Assembly: GCA_965224015.1 (NCBI GenBank)
Contig: OZ245032.1
Coordinates: 992,001-1,056,000 of the forward strand
DNA: 64,000 bases
DNA from: CBDCVD01 sp965224015
Lineage (GTDB): Bacteria > Pseudomonadota > Alphaproteobacteria > Rhizobiales > CBDCVD01
Reading direction: 5' to 3'
The notes under the pieces are model-generated. The model saw only the letters and a list, made by a program, of their open reading frames with translations. It did not search any database and was not told the DNA's origin. Position numbers and translations under genes: made by a program. Every line of letters starts with the position of its first letter. Within the stretch, counting starts at the first letter, position 1. Of the stretch, positions 1 through 9,027 are shown piece after piece.

Positions 1-1
1 G

Positions 2-2548
2 CTCCAGGACGCCATTATCGCGGCCCTTTATGACTATGCGGTGCGCTATGTTTATCGCGCCCAAAACCCCTCATCGTCGGAGCGCGTCGCCATTGTCGCG
101 GTAGGCGGATACGGTCGCGGGCTCATGGCCCCCGGCTCCGACGTGGATCTGTTGTTTCTGCTTCCTCACAAACAAACCGCCTGGGGCGAAAGCGTTACAG
201 AATTTATCCTTTACATGCTGTGGGATTTGGGTCTGACCGTCGGTCAGGCGGTGCGCAATATTGATGAATGCGTCCGTCAGGCGAAAGGGGACATGACGAT
301 CTGCACCAGCGTTCTGGATGCACGGCTTGTATGGGGGGATGAGAGGTTGTTCCGGGAGTTGACATTGCGTCTTGACCGGGACGTGTTTGATAGCTCCAAC
401 CCCGCGTTTATTGAAGCCAAACTGGCGGAGCGGGACGAGCGACATGCCCGTGAGGGCGAGTCGCGTTATTTGGTGGAGCCGAACATCAAGAACAGCAAGG
501 GGGGCCTGCGAGATTTGCAGTCGCTGTTCTGGATCACCAAATATGTCTACGGGTTTGAACGAACGGCGGAACTTGTTGTTCAGGATGTTTTTACCCGTGC
601 GGAGTTGCGGCGCTTCAAGACGTGCGAGGATTTCTTGTGGAAAGTCCGCTGTCACCTGCATTTTTCCAGCAAGCGCGTTACCGAACGTCTCGACTTTGAA
701 ACCCAACAGCGGCTTGCCCGCCGCCTGGGGTTCGACGAGGCCGATGGTCTGAAGGCCGCCGAGCGGTTCATGAAACAGTATTTCCTTGTCGCCAAGGACG
801 TTGGCGACCTCACCCGAATTGTCTGTGCGGGGCTGGAAATGCGGCACATAAAAAAGGCGCCTGTTCTGGATCGGTTCCTCACCCGTTTTCGCCGGCGCCG
901 ACGGCTTCCCAAATCAAAGGACTTTGTTGTCCACAATGGCCGCCTGGCAATCGCCGATGATCAGGCTTTCAGGCGCGATCCGGTCAATCTCATTCGTATT
1001 TTCCATACCGCGTCAAAACACAATCTCGCCATGCATCCAGACACCCTGCGTTTGATACGCCGGTCGTTGAAATTGATCAACAAAAGCGTGCGCGGGGACA
1101 CAGAGGCCAATGCTCTGTTTATGGACATTTTAGCCCATAGCCGTTCGCCGGAGACGGTTTTGCGATTGATGAATGAGGCGGGCGTCCTGGGCCGCTTTGT
1201 CCCTGCGTTTGGCAAGATTGTCGCCTTGATGCAGTTCTCTCTTTATCATCATTACACGGTTGATGAGCATCTTTTGCGCGCAATCGGGTTTCTTGCACTG
1301 ATCGCGGATGGACAATTGCAGGACGCGCATCCCCTGTCGCATGAGATTTTTCCCACCATTAGCCGGCAAAACCGTAGGGCTCTGTTTACGGCCGTTTTCC
1401 TCCACGATATTGCCAAGGGACGGCGCGATGATCATTGCATTGCGGGGGCGCGTGTGGCGCGTCAATTGTGCCCGCGCCTGGGATTGACGGATGCAGAGAC
1501 GGAAACCGTCGCCTGGCTTGTAGAGCATCATTTGCTCATGAGCACCGTTGCCCAGACCCGCGATCTGACCGACCCGCAGACGATCGTCGATTTTGCCGCG
1601 GTTGTGCGCTCGCTGGAGCGGCTGAAATTGCTGCTTGTCCTGACGGTCGCCGATATCCGTGCCGTGGGTCCGCATACCTGGACCGGCTGGAAGGGAGAAT
1701 TGCTGCGCACGCTTTATTACGAAACCGAACCTGTTCTCTCAGGCGGTCACTCAACGCGCACCCACAAGGAACGGATCGAGGGTGCAAAACGCACCCTCGC
1801 CGCGCGTCTTGATGACTGGTCCGCAAGCGATCGTCGGTATCTGCTGGACCTGCACCAGGATGCCTATTGGATCAAGACCGATGACGCGCTGCAATGGCGT
1901 CATGCGCGATTGATCCAACGCGCCAGGACCGAGCATCTAAGCCTGGCCTATGACGCGGAAACACGGGCCTTTGAAGGCATTACCGCGATGACGGTTTATG
2001 CGCCGGATCACGCACGCTTGCTGTCGTCCATTGCGGGCGCGTGCACACTAATGGGAGCCAATATTGCCGATGCGAGTATTTTCACCACGCGCGAGGGATG
2101 GGCACTGGATACGATTTTTATCTCCCGAACAATTGATGACGACGAGGAGGAACTGGCGCGGGTGACGAAAATCGTAGACACCCTGCAAAATGTCCTGGTT
2201 GGCACCACCAAGATTGCCAACCAACTCAAGCGGCGCAATACGGCGTTGACCACCCGTTTAAAAGCCTTTACCCGGCAAACCGAAGTCATTGTCAACAACT
2301 CATGGTCCCGGACCCACACGGTGATCGAGACCCATGGGCTTGACCGCACGGGGCTTCTCCATAGCCTCACCAGTGCCTTGTCGGATCTGAAACTGAATAT
2401 CGCGTCCGCCCATATATCCACCTATGGAGAGCATGCGGTGGATGTCTTCTACGTGAGCGACATGAAGGGGAACAAAATCACCCATGCGGGAAAACGCGCC
2501 GCAATACGCCGGCACCTGGCGGCGGCAATCGAGAGGCCTGAAGCCTGA
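2..2548 (+). CDS. glnD: Bifunctional uridylyltransferase/uridylyl-removing enzyme GlnD (5' partial)
   Basis: GlnD senses glutamine and adds or removes UMP on PII proteins, controlling nitrogen assimilation in the cytoplasm. The reading frame is open to the left window edge and the residues before the GTG at 41 (DAIIAALYDYA) match the family, so the true start lies outside the window. Counting from that GTG, the nucleotidyltransferase motif GGYGRGLMAPGSDVDLLF is at residues 22-39, the HD-domain metal pair FLHDIAKG is at 453-460 (His455, Asp456), and two ACT domains begin near 650 and 760. All expected domains are present. It converges on grpE. The family assignment is secure; the missing N-terminus is due to the window edge. 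Confidence 0.97.
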   Translation, partial: LQDAIIAALYDYAVRYVYRAQNPSSSERVAIVAVGGYGRGLMAPGSDVDLLFLLPHKQTAWGESVTEFILYMLWDLGLTVGQAVRNIDECVRQAKGDMTICTSVLDARLVWGDERLFRELTLRLDRDVFDSSNPAFIEAKLAERDERHAREGESRYLVEPNIKNSKGGLRDLQSLFWITKYVYGFERTAELVVQDVFTRAELRRFKTCEDFLWKVRCHLHFSSKRVTERLDFETQQRLARRLGFDEADGLKAAERFMKQYFLVAKDVGDLTRIVCAGLEMRHIKKAPVLDRFLTRFRRRRRLPKSKDFVVHNGRLAIADDQAFRRDPVNLIRIFHTASKHNLAMHPDTLRLIRRSLKLINKSVRGDTEANALFMDILAHSRSPETVLRLMNEAGVLGRFVPAFGKIVALMQFSLYHHYTVDEHLLRAIGFLALIADGQLQDAHPLSHEIFPTISRQNRRALFTAVFLHDIAKGRRDDHCIAGARVARQLCPRLGLTDAETETVAWLVEHHLLMSTVAQTRDLTDPQTIVDFAAVVRSLERLKLLLVLTVADIRAVGPHTWTGWKGELLRTLYYETEPVLSGGHSTRTHKERIEGAKRTLAARLDDWSASDRRYLLDLHQDAYWIKTDDALQWRHARLIQRARTEHLSLAYDAETRAFEGITAMTVYAPDHARLLSSIAGACTLMGANIADASIFTTREGWALDTIFISRTIDDDEEELARVTKIVDTLQNVLVGTTKIANQLKRRNTALTTRLKAFTRQTEVIVNNSWSRTHTVIETHGLDRTGLLHSLTSALSDLKLNIASAHISTYGEHAVDVFYVSDMKGNKITHAGKRAAIRRHLAAAIERPEA

Positions 2549-2577
2549 ACAGCAGGGCCCCTTGCGGCTCTCCTGTT

Positions 2578-2617
2578 TCTGGAGCGTGGCATGTCTTATG
2601 ATCATATAATATGATCA
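2578..2617. other. Family C fragment followed by a 9-bp-arm palindrome in the glnD/grpE convergent gap
   Basis: After the glnD stop there is a degenerate family C start (GGAGCGTGGCATGTCTTA, from about 2580). It runs into TGATCATAT-A-ATATGATCA at 2599-2617, a perfect inverted repeat with a one-base centre. There is no T-run on either side, so it is not a classical intrinsic terminator. The gap between the two convergent genes is only about 140 bp and holds nothing else. Confidence 0.5.
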
Positions 2618-2686
2618 GATAGATGGCTTCGCAGGCTGAAAAATGATAACGTGGGCTAGAGCGCCACGGGCGAAGCGGGGTCGTTT

Positions 2687-3679
2687 CTAATCTTCGTTTC
2701 CGGCCGTGGTGCCCCGGTGCGCCCTCTCAGGGCGCACCGTGGACGGGTCCTCGGTCTGCGCGGCACGGCTAACATCGGGACCGACAGCGTCTTCAGAACC
2801 ATCAAAATCGTCAGAGGGGTCAGGATTGCCGGTTTTAAGGGTATCGGAGCCCGGTCGGTGAATGTGCTGGGGTGCGGATTGATCCCCCGCGGGGCCGGAG
2901 TCCCGCTCAACCGCTTCGGCAGAGACATCTGCGTGCGTTTTCAATTCCACAGGTTCATTGGTGTCCTGAGGCTTTTGCTCATGAACCTCTGCGGTGGGCC
3001 CTTGTGCCTCTCTTGCGGTATCTGGCACGGTGTCCCGCACGCCCCCTTTTGCAATCCCTACCATGGCCGGGCGCAGCACGCGGTCCTTTATGCGGAAGCC
3101 GCCCTGAATAACCTGCACAACCGTTCCGTGTACAGCGTTTTCGTCAGGAATTTCAAACATGGCCTCGTGAAAGTTGGGATCAAATTTCTCCCCCAAGGCA
3201 TCAATGGGGGCAATGCCATGTTTTTCCAATCCCTTACGCAAGGCGTTCTGGGTCAATTGTACGCCTTCAAGCAAAGACTTGAATTCCTCGCTATGGGCGC
3301 CGGCATCCGTATGGGAGACGGATTCCACGGCGCGCATCAGGTTGTCATTGACCTCCAGCATATCGCGCGCGAACCTGGCGATGGCGAATTGACCCGCATC
3401 TTTCACACTTTTTTCCGACCGTCGGCGCAGATTTTCCATCTCCGCCAACAAACGCAGGGCCTTGTCCTTTAACTCTGCGTTCTCCTCGCGCAATTCGGCA
3501 ACAACGTCTTGTCCCCGTTCTCCCGCCATATCGCCGTCGGCCTGCTTATCGGTCGCGCTCGGCTGAGCCGCAGCGCGCGCCGCGTCCGTTTCCATGGCAT
3601 TATCCTCAACCCATTCGGGTTTGGGCTTCTTACGCAGGGATTTTCGCGGTTTGCGCTGCTGATTACGGTTGCTCATCAT
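2687..3679 (-). CDS. grpE: Nucleotide exchange factor GrpE with long C-terminal extension
   Basis: GrpE releases ADP from DnaK during protein folding. The protein is 330 aa, while family members are usually near 200 aa. Residues 1-25 are basic, 57-95 form the predicted coiled-coil dimer stalk, and the head carries the signature FRIKDRVLRPAMVGIAKG at 195-212. The normal protein would end there. A further 118 residues follow that are polar, acidic and rich in Pro/Asp/Glu/Ser/Thr, with no recognisable domain. The frame stays open without stops. The start is one of two adjacent ATG codons at 3679 and 3676. The upstream 600 bp hold tandem and dispersed repeats rather than hrcA or dnaK, so this is not a heat-shock operon arrangement. 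Confidence 0.93.
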   Translation of the reverse strand: MMSNRNQQRKPRKSLRKKPKPEWVEDNAMETDAARAAAQPSATDKQADGDMAGERGQDVVAELREENAELKDKALRLLAEMENLRRRSEKSVKDAGQFAIARFARDMLEVNDNLMRAVESVSHTDAGAHSEEFKSLLEGVQLTQNALRKGLEKHGIAPIDALGEKFDPNFHEAMFEIPDENAVHGTVVQVIQGGFRIKDRVLRPAMVGIAKGGVRDTVPDTAREAQGPTAEVHEQKPQDTNEPVELKTHADVSAEAVERDSGPAGDQSAPQHIHRPGSDTLKTGNPDPSDDFDGSEDAVGPDVSRAAQTEDPSTVRPERAHRGTTAGNED

Positions 3680-3887
3680 AAGATATCAATATCCCTGGCA
3701 AATAAGGCACCGCCCCCCAATGACGTTGCAAGCCATGGTCCCGTTGCCTTGTCTCAAAGCAAAATGCCTACAGGCTGAACAGTTGGCTATTTGGGGGCAA
3801 CAGGCACCCACAACGCTGGACAATACAATTCTCAGCGAAAACAGCCAACCTTACAAGTGCCTGCGAACGGTTGCGCACTATCTAAAA

Positions 3888-3947
3888 CTGTGACTCTATA
3901 TCTCAACGTGTGACTCTATATCACAAACTGTAACTCTATATAGAGTA
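3888..3947. repeat. Three tandem 20-bp repeats around TGTGACTCTATAT
   Basis: The core TGACTCTATAT (third copy TAACTCTATAT) recurs at exactly 20-bp spacing three times, about 210 bp upstream of the grpE start. The spacing of two helical turns places the copies on the same face of the DNA, as for iterated protein-binding sites. The function is inferred from geometry only. Confidence 0.75.
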
Positions 3948-4026
3948 AAGCCGTTAATGGGCAATGCACAGCGCCCGATTTAGGGTAAAAAACCCGGAAC
4001 CTGCGATGTTGGCTTTTTCCGGCATA

Positions 4027-4129
4027 ATACCAGCGGTATTGGCTTTATAGACACGCCGACTGGTGTACGGCTTTGATAACATGCCTCTTTGACGCTAAGC
4101 CATGAGTCATTGTTAAGGACCCTTGGTAT
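4027..4129 (+). repeat. Family A element, full copy (103 bp)
   Basis: It starts with the palindrome ATACCAGCGGTAT and ends with ACCCTTGGTAT; between them are the shared blocks GGCTTTATAGACACGCCG, CTGGTGTAC and CATGAGTCATT. The length is identical to most other complete copies in the window. It has no coding capacity. Confidence 0.92.
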
Positions 4130-4193
4130 AAATACCGGCCCCCTGTTGCAAGCACGGCCTCACTTATCGACCAAAGCGCATCCCGTCACATTT

Positions 4194-4226
4194 ATACCAA
4201 GGGGCTTGGCGTTTGACTCTTGGTAT
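4194..4226. repeat. Short family A-type element (33 bp)
   Basis: It has ends ATACCAAG and CTTGGTAT as inverted repeats, with only a short centre (GGGCTTGGCGTTTGACT). Comparable short forms occur at 12908 and 52430, suggesting a deletion derivative or a related minimal hairpin. Confidence 0.75.
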
Positions 4227-4246
4227 GACAGGTGAAAACGTCTATT

Positions 4247-4275
4247 GGGGAGCGGGTAGGTAGATGCCCGTTAAT
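4247..4275. repeat. Family D motif
   Basis: GGGGAGCGGGTAG followed by GATGCCCGTTAATA. The same string recurs at about 18832-18850 and 52401-52430. It lies 20 bp from a short A-type element here and abuts one at 52430. Confidence 0.7.
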
Positions 4276-4309
4276 AGAGAGGCTCAGTGAGGCGCGTGGC
4301 GCAAGAGGG

Positions 4310-4582
4310 TCAGTTGACAGCGTCCTTTAGACCCTTTCCGGCTTTGAATTTGGGGTGCCGGGAAGCGGCGATCTGCATGGCGCTTCCGGTGCGCGGATTG
4401 CGACCGGTGCGTGCGGCGCGCTCGGACACGGAAAATGTGCCAAAACCGATAATGCGCACGTCATCATTGCCCTTCAGGGCTTGGGTAATGGTTTCAAAAA
4501 TGGTATCAACGGCCTGCCCGGCCTGGGCTTTCGAACTGCCGGTTTTGTCGGCAACGGCGTTGATAAGGTCTTGCTTGTTCAT
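4310..4582 (-). CDS. hupB: DNA-binding protein HU
   Basis: HU is a small nucleoid protein that bends DNA. The 90-residue product begins MNKQDLINAVADKTG and carries the family signature GFGTFSVSERAARTGRNP with the proline-tipped beta-arm. I chose the ATG at 4582 rather than the upstream TTG-type start at 4606 because AAGGAAG lies 6 nt before it and all HU proteins start here. It is the last gene of the canonical alphaproteobacterial clpP-clpX-lon-hupB order, though 317 bp separate it from lon and it has a candidate promoter of its own. Confidence 0.96.
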   Translation of the reverse strand: MNKQDLINAVADKTGSSKAQAGQAVDTIFETITQALKGNDDVRIIGFGTFSVSERAARTGRNPRTGSAMQIAASRHPKFKAGKGLKDAVN

Positions 4583-4899
4583 AACGGCTTCCTTTCGTTG
4601 TTCCAATCAGCAAACCGGCGTAAGCAGATCATTGAGCCAACGGGGCTCGCAAAACTGCGACGCGTCAAAAACGTCGATCGAATCAAATTGTCGACCTGCG
4701 TACAGTTTAGTCAAACAGCACAGAAAGCAAGCTGCAAATTGTTCAAAATCCCATAAAAGCGACGATTTTTGACCCATCCACAGAAATTTCCCAACACGTA
4801 TGGCCGATCCGCCGGATATTGTGGGCCCGCCCGGACTTGTGGCCGGGTTCATGCGAATCAAGACACATTCTATCAAGACACGTTCTATCAAGACACGTT
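4583..4899. other. 317-bp lon-hupB intergenic region
   Basis: I see no gene. The minus strand carries a candidate promoter (4687-4714) and the region adjoining lon carries the tandem C units at 4857-4902. The remainder shows no repeat or structure that I recognise. Confidence 0.6.
4687..4714 (-). promoter_or_regulatory. Candidate sigma-70-type promoter for hupB
   Basis: Read on the minus strand, TTGACT (4714-4709) is followed after 16 bp by GACAAT (4692-4687). This would give a 5' leader of about 100 nt before the HU start codon. Match to consensus is 5/6 and 4/6; no other evidence. Confidence 0.35.
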
Positions 4900-4902
4900 C
4901 TA
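4857..4902. repeat. Three tandem 15-bp units at the lon stop codon (family C ends)
   Basis: ATCAAGACACGTTCT (first copy ATCAAGACACATTCT) is repeated three times. Read on the minus strand each unit is TAGAACGTGTCTTGA, a family C start; the first TAG is the lon stop codon at 4902-4900. Confidence 0.85.
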
Positions 4903-7338
4903 ATGCGGCACCATCTTTGAAGATTGATCACGATCACCAGAAACACCGGCGACGGGCTGCGACATCTCTTTTTCGTTCCATTCAATGGGTTCAGGGCGCG
5001 TCACAAGGGCGCGCTTGAGTACTTCGTCCATATGGCCGACAGGAATGATCTCCAAACCCTCCTTGAGGGTGTCGGGTATCTCTGCCAAATCCTTGGCATT
5101 TTCAAGGGGAATGAGCACCGTCTTGATCCCGCCGCGCAGGGCTGCGAGAAGCTTCTCTTTCAAGCCACCAATAGGCAGCACCCGCCCCCTCAGGGTGATC
5201 TCTCCTGTCATGGCCACCGTCCGGTCAACGGCAATGCCGGTCATCATGGACACAATCGCCGTCACCATGGCAACACCAGCGGAAGGGCCATCTTTTGGGG
5301 TCGCGCCCTCGGGTACGTGAACGTGAATGTCACGATGTTCAAACGCTGGTGGCGCGATGCCAAAGGCCACCGAACGCGAGCGCACATAGGCGGCTGCGGC
5401 AGAAATGGACTCTTTCATCACATCACGCAGGTTCCCCGTCACCGTCATCTTGCCCTTGCCCGGCATCATGACGCCCTCAATAGTGAGCAGTTCGCCTCCG
5501 GTTTCCGCCCACGCCAATCCGGTAACCACGCCCACCTGATCCTCGCCTTCAACCTCGCCAAAGCGGAATTTCGGGACCCCAAGAAACTCATCAAGGCTGT
5601 CCTCGGTAACCGCAATGGATTTTTGCTTCGACGTCACAAGCACTTTGACAGCCTTGCGGGTCAGGGATTCGATTTCGCGCTTTAAGTTGCGCACCCCCGC
5701 CTCGCGGGTATAGCGGCGAATGACGCTCAACAGAGCCTCGCGATCGATGGACCATTCCTTCTCATCAAGGCCATGGGCCTTCATGGCGTCGGGAATGAGA
5801 TGGCGCAGGGCGATTTCGACTTTTTCGTCCTCGGTATACCCGGCAATGCGGATAATCTCCATACGGTCCATCAGCGCCGGCGGGATGTTCAGTGTATTGG
5901 CTGTGGTGATAAACATGACGTTGGACAGATCGTAATCAATCTCCAGATAGTGATCGTTGAACGTATTATTTTGCTCGGGATCAAGAACCTCAAGCAAAGC
6001 CGAAGACGGATCGCCACGAAAATCCATGCCCATTTTGTCGATCTCATCGAGCAAAAAGAGAGGATTGGATTTCTTGGCCTTTTTCATCGACTGGATGACC
6101 TTACCGGGAAGCGAGCCGATATAGGTGCGCCGGTGGCCACGGATTTCGGCTTCATCACGCACGCCGCCAAGGGACATGCGCACAAAGGCGCGCCCGGTAG
6201 CCCGAGCAATCGAACGCCCCAAGGAGGTCTTGCCCACGCCCGGGGGACCGACCAGACAAATAATCGGGCCCTTTAACTTGGACATTCGGCTCTGCACCGC
6301 CAAATACTCGATAATGCGCTCCTTGACCTTCTCCAGTCCGTAGTGATCCTCGTCCAGAACTTTTTGGGAAAATGTCAGGTCCTTTTTGACCTTGGATTTT
6401 TTGTTCCAGGGGATGCCCAACAGCCAATCGAGGTAGTTGCGCACAACCGTTGCCTCTGCGGACATGGGGCTCATCTGGCGCAGCTTCTTCATCTCCGCCT
6501 GGGCCTTCTCGCGCGCCTCCTTGGAAAGCTTGGTTTTGGTGATTTTTTCATCCAGTTCGGACAACTCGTCCGTACCTTCCTCACCATCCCCCAGCTCTTT
6601 CTGAATGGCCTTCATCTGCTCATTCAGATAGTACTCGCGCTGGGTTTTTTCCATCTGCCGCTTGACCCGCGAACGAATGCGTTTTTCGACTTGCAATACA
6701 CTGATCTCGCTCTCCATCAGTGCCAGAACTTTCTCAAGCCGCTCGGCAACGTTGACAATATTGAGAACGTCCTGCTTGTCGGCAATTTTCACCGCCAGAT
6801 GCGAAGCAATGGTATCGGCCAGTTTGGAATAGTCGTCGATCTGCGAGGCGGCACCCAGAATTTCGGGAGAAATTTTCTTGTTCAACTTGACGTAATTCTC
6901 AAACTCGGCAACCGCAGAGCGGGCCAGGGCCTTGATCTCAACAGGGCTCGCCAGATCATCGGCAAGAAGCGTGGCCTCGGCCTCATACATGATGTCATTG
7001 TCGTTGAAGCGCTCGATCCGGGCGCGATGCAATCCCTCAACCAGAACCTTGACCGTCCCGTCAGGCAGTTTCAGCAGCTGCAGAACGCTCGCCAGCGTGC
7101 CAATGCGATAGATGGCCTTGGTGTCCGGCTCATCGTCGCCGGCATGCTCCTGGGTGGCCAGAAGGATCAACTTGTCGCTGCGCATGACTTCTTCGAGCGC
7201 CTGAATAGACTTCTCGCGGCCAACAAAAAGGGGCACAAACATATGCGGAAAAACCACAATATCGCGAAGTGGTAAAACCGGATACACGTCATGCTGCGAC
7301 GGTGCCGCAGCAGGTTTTTTGGGCTCTTTGGTCATCAT
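4900..7338 (-). CDS. lon: ATP-dependent protease Lon
   Basis: Lon is a hexameric cytoplasmic serine protease that degrades misfolded and regulatory proteins. At 812 aa it is of normal length. The LAN substrate-binding domain starts at VYPVLPLRDIVVFPHM near residue 19, followed by a coiled-coil region, the AAA+ module with Walker A GPPGVGKTS near residue 365, and the protease domain with catalytic Ser in PKDGPSAGVAM and Lys in GGLKEKLLAALRGG. Residues after the protease domain (EKEMSQPVAGVSGDRDQ to the end) are a short variable tail. The stop codon TAG is the first triplet of a tandem family C array. It lies downstream of clpX in the same orientation, separated by 423 bp. Confidence 0.98.
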   Translation of the reverse strand: MMTKEPKKPAAAPSQHDVYPVLPLRDIVVFPHMFVPLFVGREKSIQALEEVMRSDKLILLATQEHAGDDEPDTKAIYRIGTLASVLQLLKLPDGTVKVLVEGLHRARIERFNDNDIMYEAEATLLADDLASPVEIKALARSAVAEFENYVKLNKKISPEILGAASQIDDYSKLADTIASHLAVKIADKQDVLNIVNVAERLEKVLALMESEISVLQVEKRIRSRVKRQMEKTQREYYLNEQMKAIQKELGDGEEGTDELSELDEKITKTKLSKEAREKAQAEMKKLRQMSPMSAEATVVRNYLDWLLGIPWNKKSKVKKDLTFSQKVLDEDHYGLEKVKERIIEYLAVQSRMSKLKGPIICLVGPPGVGKTSLGRSIARATGRAFVRMSLGGVRDEAEIRGHRRTYIGSLPGKVIQSMKKAKKSNPLFLLDEIDKMGMDFRGDPSSALLEVLDPEQNNTFNDHYLEIDYDLSNVMFITTANTLNIPPALMDRMEIIRIAGYTEDEKVEIALRHLIPDAMKAHGLDEKEWSIDREALLSVIRRYTREAGVRNLKREIESLTRKAVKVLVTSKQKSIAVTEDSLDEFLGVPKFRFGEVEGEDQVGVVTGLAWAETGGELLTIEGVMMPGKGKMTVTGNLRDVMKESISAAAAYVRSRSVAFGIAPPAFEHRDIHVHVPEGATPKDGPSAGVAMVTAIVSMMTGIAVDRTVAMTGEITLRGRVLPIGGLKEKLLAALRGGIKTVLIPLENAKDLAEIPDTLKEGLEIIPVGHMDEVLKRALVTRPEPIEWNEKEMSQPVAGVSGDRDQSSKMVPH

Positions 7339-7761
7339 TTACCCTGTCAAATAGAGCCAGACTCAAAGGCTGGCTGGTGATCGTCCCCGCGGTACACCCC
7401 GCAGATATTAAACCACAGTGATCGTAACCATAGTCAAAACGCCGACCCGCATACCAGTCACAATCGTGTATTGTCCCCAGGAACGCGAGGCCTTACGGCA
7501 CATGATACTTGCGTCTTCCCGTTTGCTATTATCGGCTCGGCAGAACGCTTTACGGATTGATAAAATCGCTTATACCAGCGGTATTGGTCGCGCGGGAAAC
7601 ATGATCAAAGCGCGCCAAAAGCAAAAGCGCTCCGTCAGAATGGTTCCATAAAACATGACACGTTCTAAATAGGAGCGCAGGTGTGGCGTTTCAAGCGCTT
7701 GCAAAATGCGCCGCCCGGACAGCAGGGGCACCCCGACCCAATATCGAAACCTGAATTCCTG
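7339..7761. other. 423-bp clpX-lon intergenic region with repeat fragments
   Basis: I see no gene. A left-end fragment of family A (ATACCAGCGGTATTGG, 7572-7587) and a family C type-2 copy (7613-7667, reversed, ending CATGACACGTTCTA) lie in it. The lon promoter should be near 7340-7450 but I could not define it. Confidence 0.6.
7613..7667 (-). repeat. Family C type-2 copy plus upstream family A left end (7572-7587)
   Basis: On the minus strand it reads TAGAACGTGTCATGTTTTAT, then GGAACCATTCTGACGGAGCG. The same order is seen at 31687 and 55129-55168. Confidence 0.8.
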
Positions 7762-9027
7762 CTACGCGCTTGTGCTGACATCATCGGCGCGATCGGCATA
7801 AATATAAAGGGGTTGCGCGTTGCCATCCACCACATCAGCGCCGATGACGACTTCCTCGACGCCGTCCAGCCCTGGGAGATCGAACATGGTATCCAGTAGA
7901 ATCGATTCCATGATGGAGCGCAGGCCGCGCGCACCGGTTTTCCTGTCGATCGCCTTGCGCGAAATGGAGCGCAAAGCCTCCTCATGAAAGGTCAAGGCCA
8001 CATTTTCCATCTCAAAAAGGCGCTGGTATTGCTTGACCAGGGCATTCTTGGGTTCGCCAAGAATGCGTACCAGGGCCTTTTCGTCCAGGTCCTCAAGGGT
8101 CGCGACCACCGGCAGGCGACCGACAAACTCAGGAATCAGACCGAATTTCAGCAAATCCTCCGGCTCGACACGGGCAAACAACTCTCCGGTACGCCGGTCC
8201 TCCGGCGCCATGATCCTGGCGGAAAATCCAATCGAGGTGCTGCGCCCACGATCCGATATGATCTTTTCAAGCCCCGCAAAGGCGCCCCCGCACACAAACA
8301 GGATATTTGTTGTATCAACCTGCAAAAACTCTTGCTGGGGATGTTTGCGCCCTCCCTGAGGCGGCACACTGGCGACCGTACCCTCCATGATTTTCAGCAA
8401 CGCCTGCTGAACCCCCTCGCCGGAGACGTCACGGGTGATCGAAGGATTGTCCGACTTGCGCGAGATCTTATCGACTTCGTCAATATAGACAATGCCTCTT
8501 TGGGCGCGTTCCACATTGTAGTCGGCTGACTGCAGCAGTTTGAGAATGATATTTTCAACATCCTCGCCCACATAGCCTGCCTCTGTCAGGGTCGTGGCGT
8601 CCGCCATGGTAAACGGCACGTCAAGAATGCGCGCAAGGGTCTGGGCCAGAAGTGTCTTACCGCACCCTGTTGGACCGATCAGCAGGATATTCGACTTGGC
8701 CAGCTCTACATCGTTGTTTTTAGCAGCATGGTTGAGGCGTTTGTAGTGGTTGTGGACCGCTACAGAGAGAACCCTCTTGGCCTGCCCCTGACCGATAACA
8801 TAATCGTCGAGAACCGTGTTGATCTCATCTGGCGTCGGAACACCGTCATGTGCCTTGACCAGCGAGGTCTTATTCTCCTCGCGGATAATATCCATGCAAA
8901 GTTCAACACATTCGTCGCAGATAAACACCGTCGGCCCCGCAATCAGCTTGCGAACCTCGTGCTGGCTTTTTCCACAAAACGAACAATACAGTGTGTTTTT
9001 GGAATCACCGCCACTTACTTTGCTCAT
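7762..9027 (-). CDS. clpX: ATP-dependent Clp protease ATP-binding subunit ClpX
   Basis: ClpX unfolds substrates and feeds them to ClpP; in alphaproteobacteria ClpXP degrades cell-cycle regulators. The 421-aa protein starts with the four-cysteine zinc finger (CSFCGKSQHEV...CDECVELC, residues 15-45) and has Walker A GPTGCGKT near residue 118, Walker B IVYIDEVDKI and the C-terminal ClpB-D2-like domain. Length and motifs are complete. It is separated by 468 bp from clpP upstream, so it may have its own promoter. CpdR, the adaptor that switches ClpXP activity in Caulobacter, is encoded 9 kb away. Confidence 0.98.
   Translation of the reverse strand: MSKVSGGDSKNTLYCSFCGKSQHEVRKLIAGPTVFICDECVELCMDIIREENKTSLVKAHDGVPTPDEINTVLDDYVIGQGQAKRVLSVAVHNHYKRLNHAAKNNDVELAKSNILLIGPTGCGKTLLAQTLARILDVPFTMADATTLTEAGYVGEDVENIILKLLQSADYNVERAQRGIVYIDEVDKISRKSDNPSITRDVSGEGVQQALLKIMEGTVASVPPQGGRKHPQQEFLQVDTTNILFVCGGAFAGLEKIISDRGRSTSIGFSARIMAPEDRRTGELFARVEPEDLLKFGLIPEFVGRLPVVATLEDLDEKALVRILGEPKNALVKQYQRLFEMENVALTFHEEALRSISRKAIDRKTGARGLRSIMESILLDTMFDLPGLDGVEEVVIGADVVDGNAQPLYIYADRADDVSTSA

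Larger units (their letters stand above)
3680..4309. other. 630-bp intergenic region between grpE and hupB, repeat-filled
   Basis: I see no gene here. It should contain the grpE promoter (reading left) and the 3' untranslated end of hupB. It holds three 20-bp direct repeats (3888-3947), one full family A element, one short A-type element and one D motif, each listed separately. Confidence 0.7.

Noticed and set aside
3888..3947. Possible CRISPR or replication iterons
   Set aside because: There are only three units with no spacers, and no replication initiator gene, so neither label is justified.
6343..7275. 310-codon open frame on the plus strand
   Set aside because: Antisense to lon; no recognisable domain and no ribosome-binding site.
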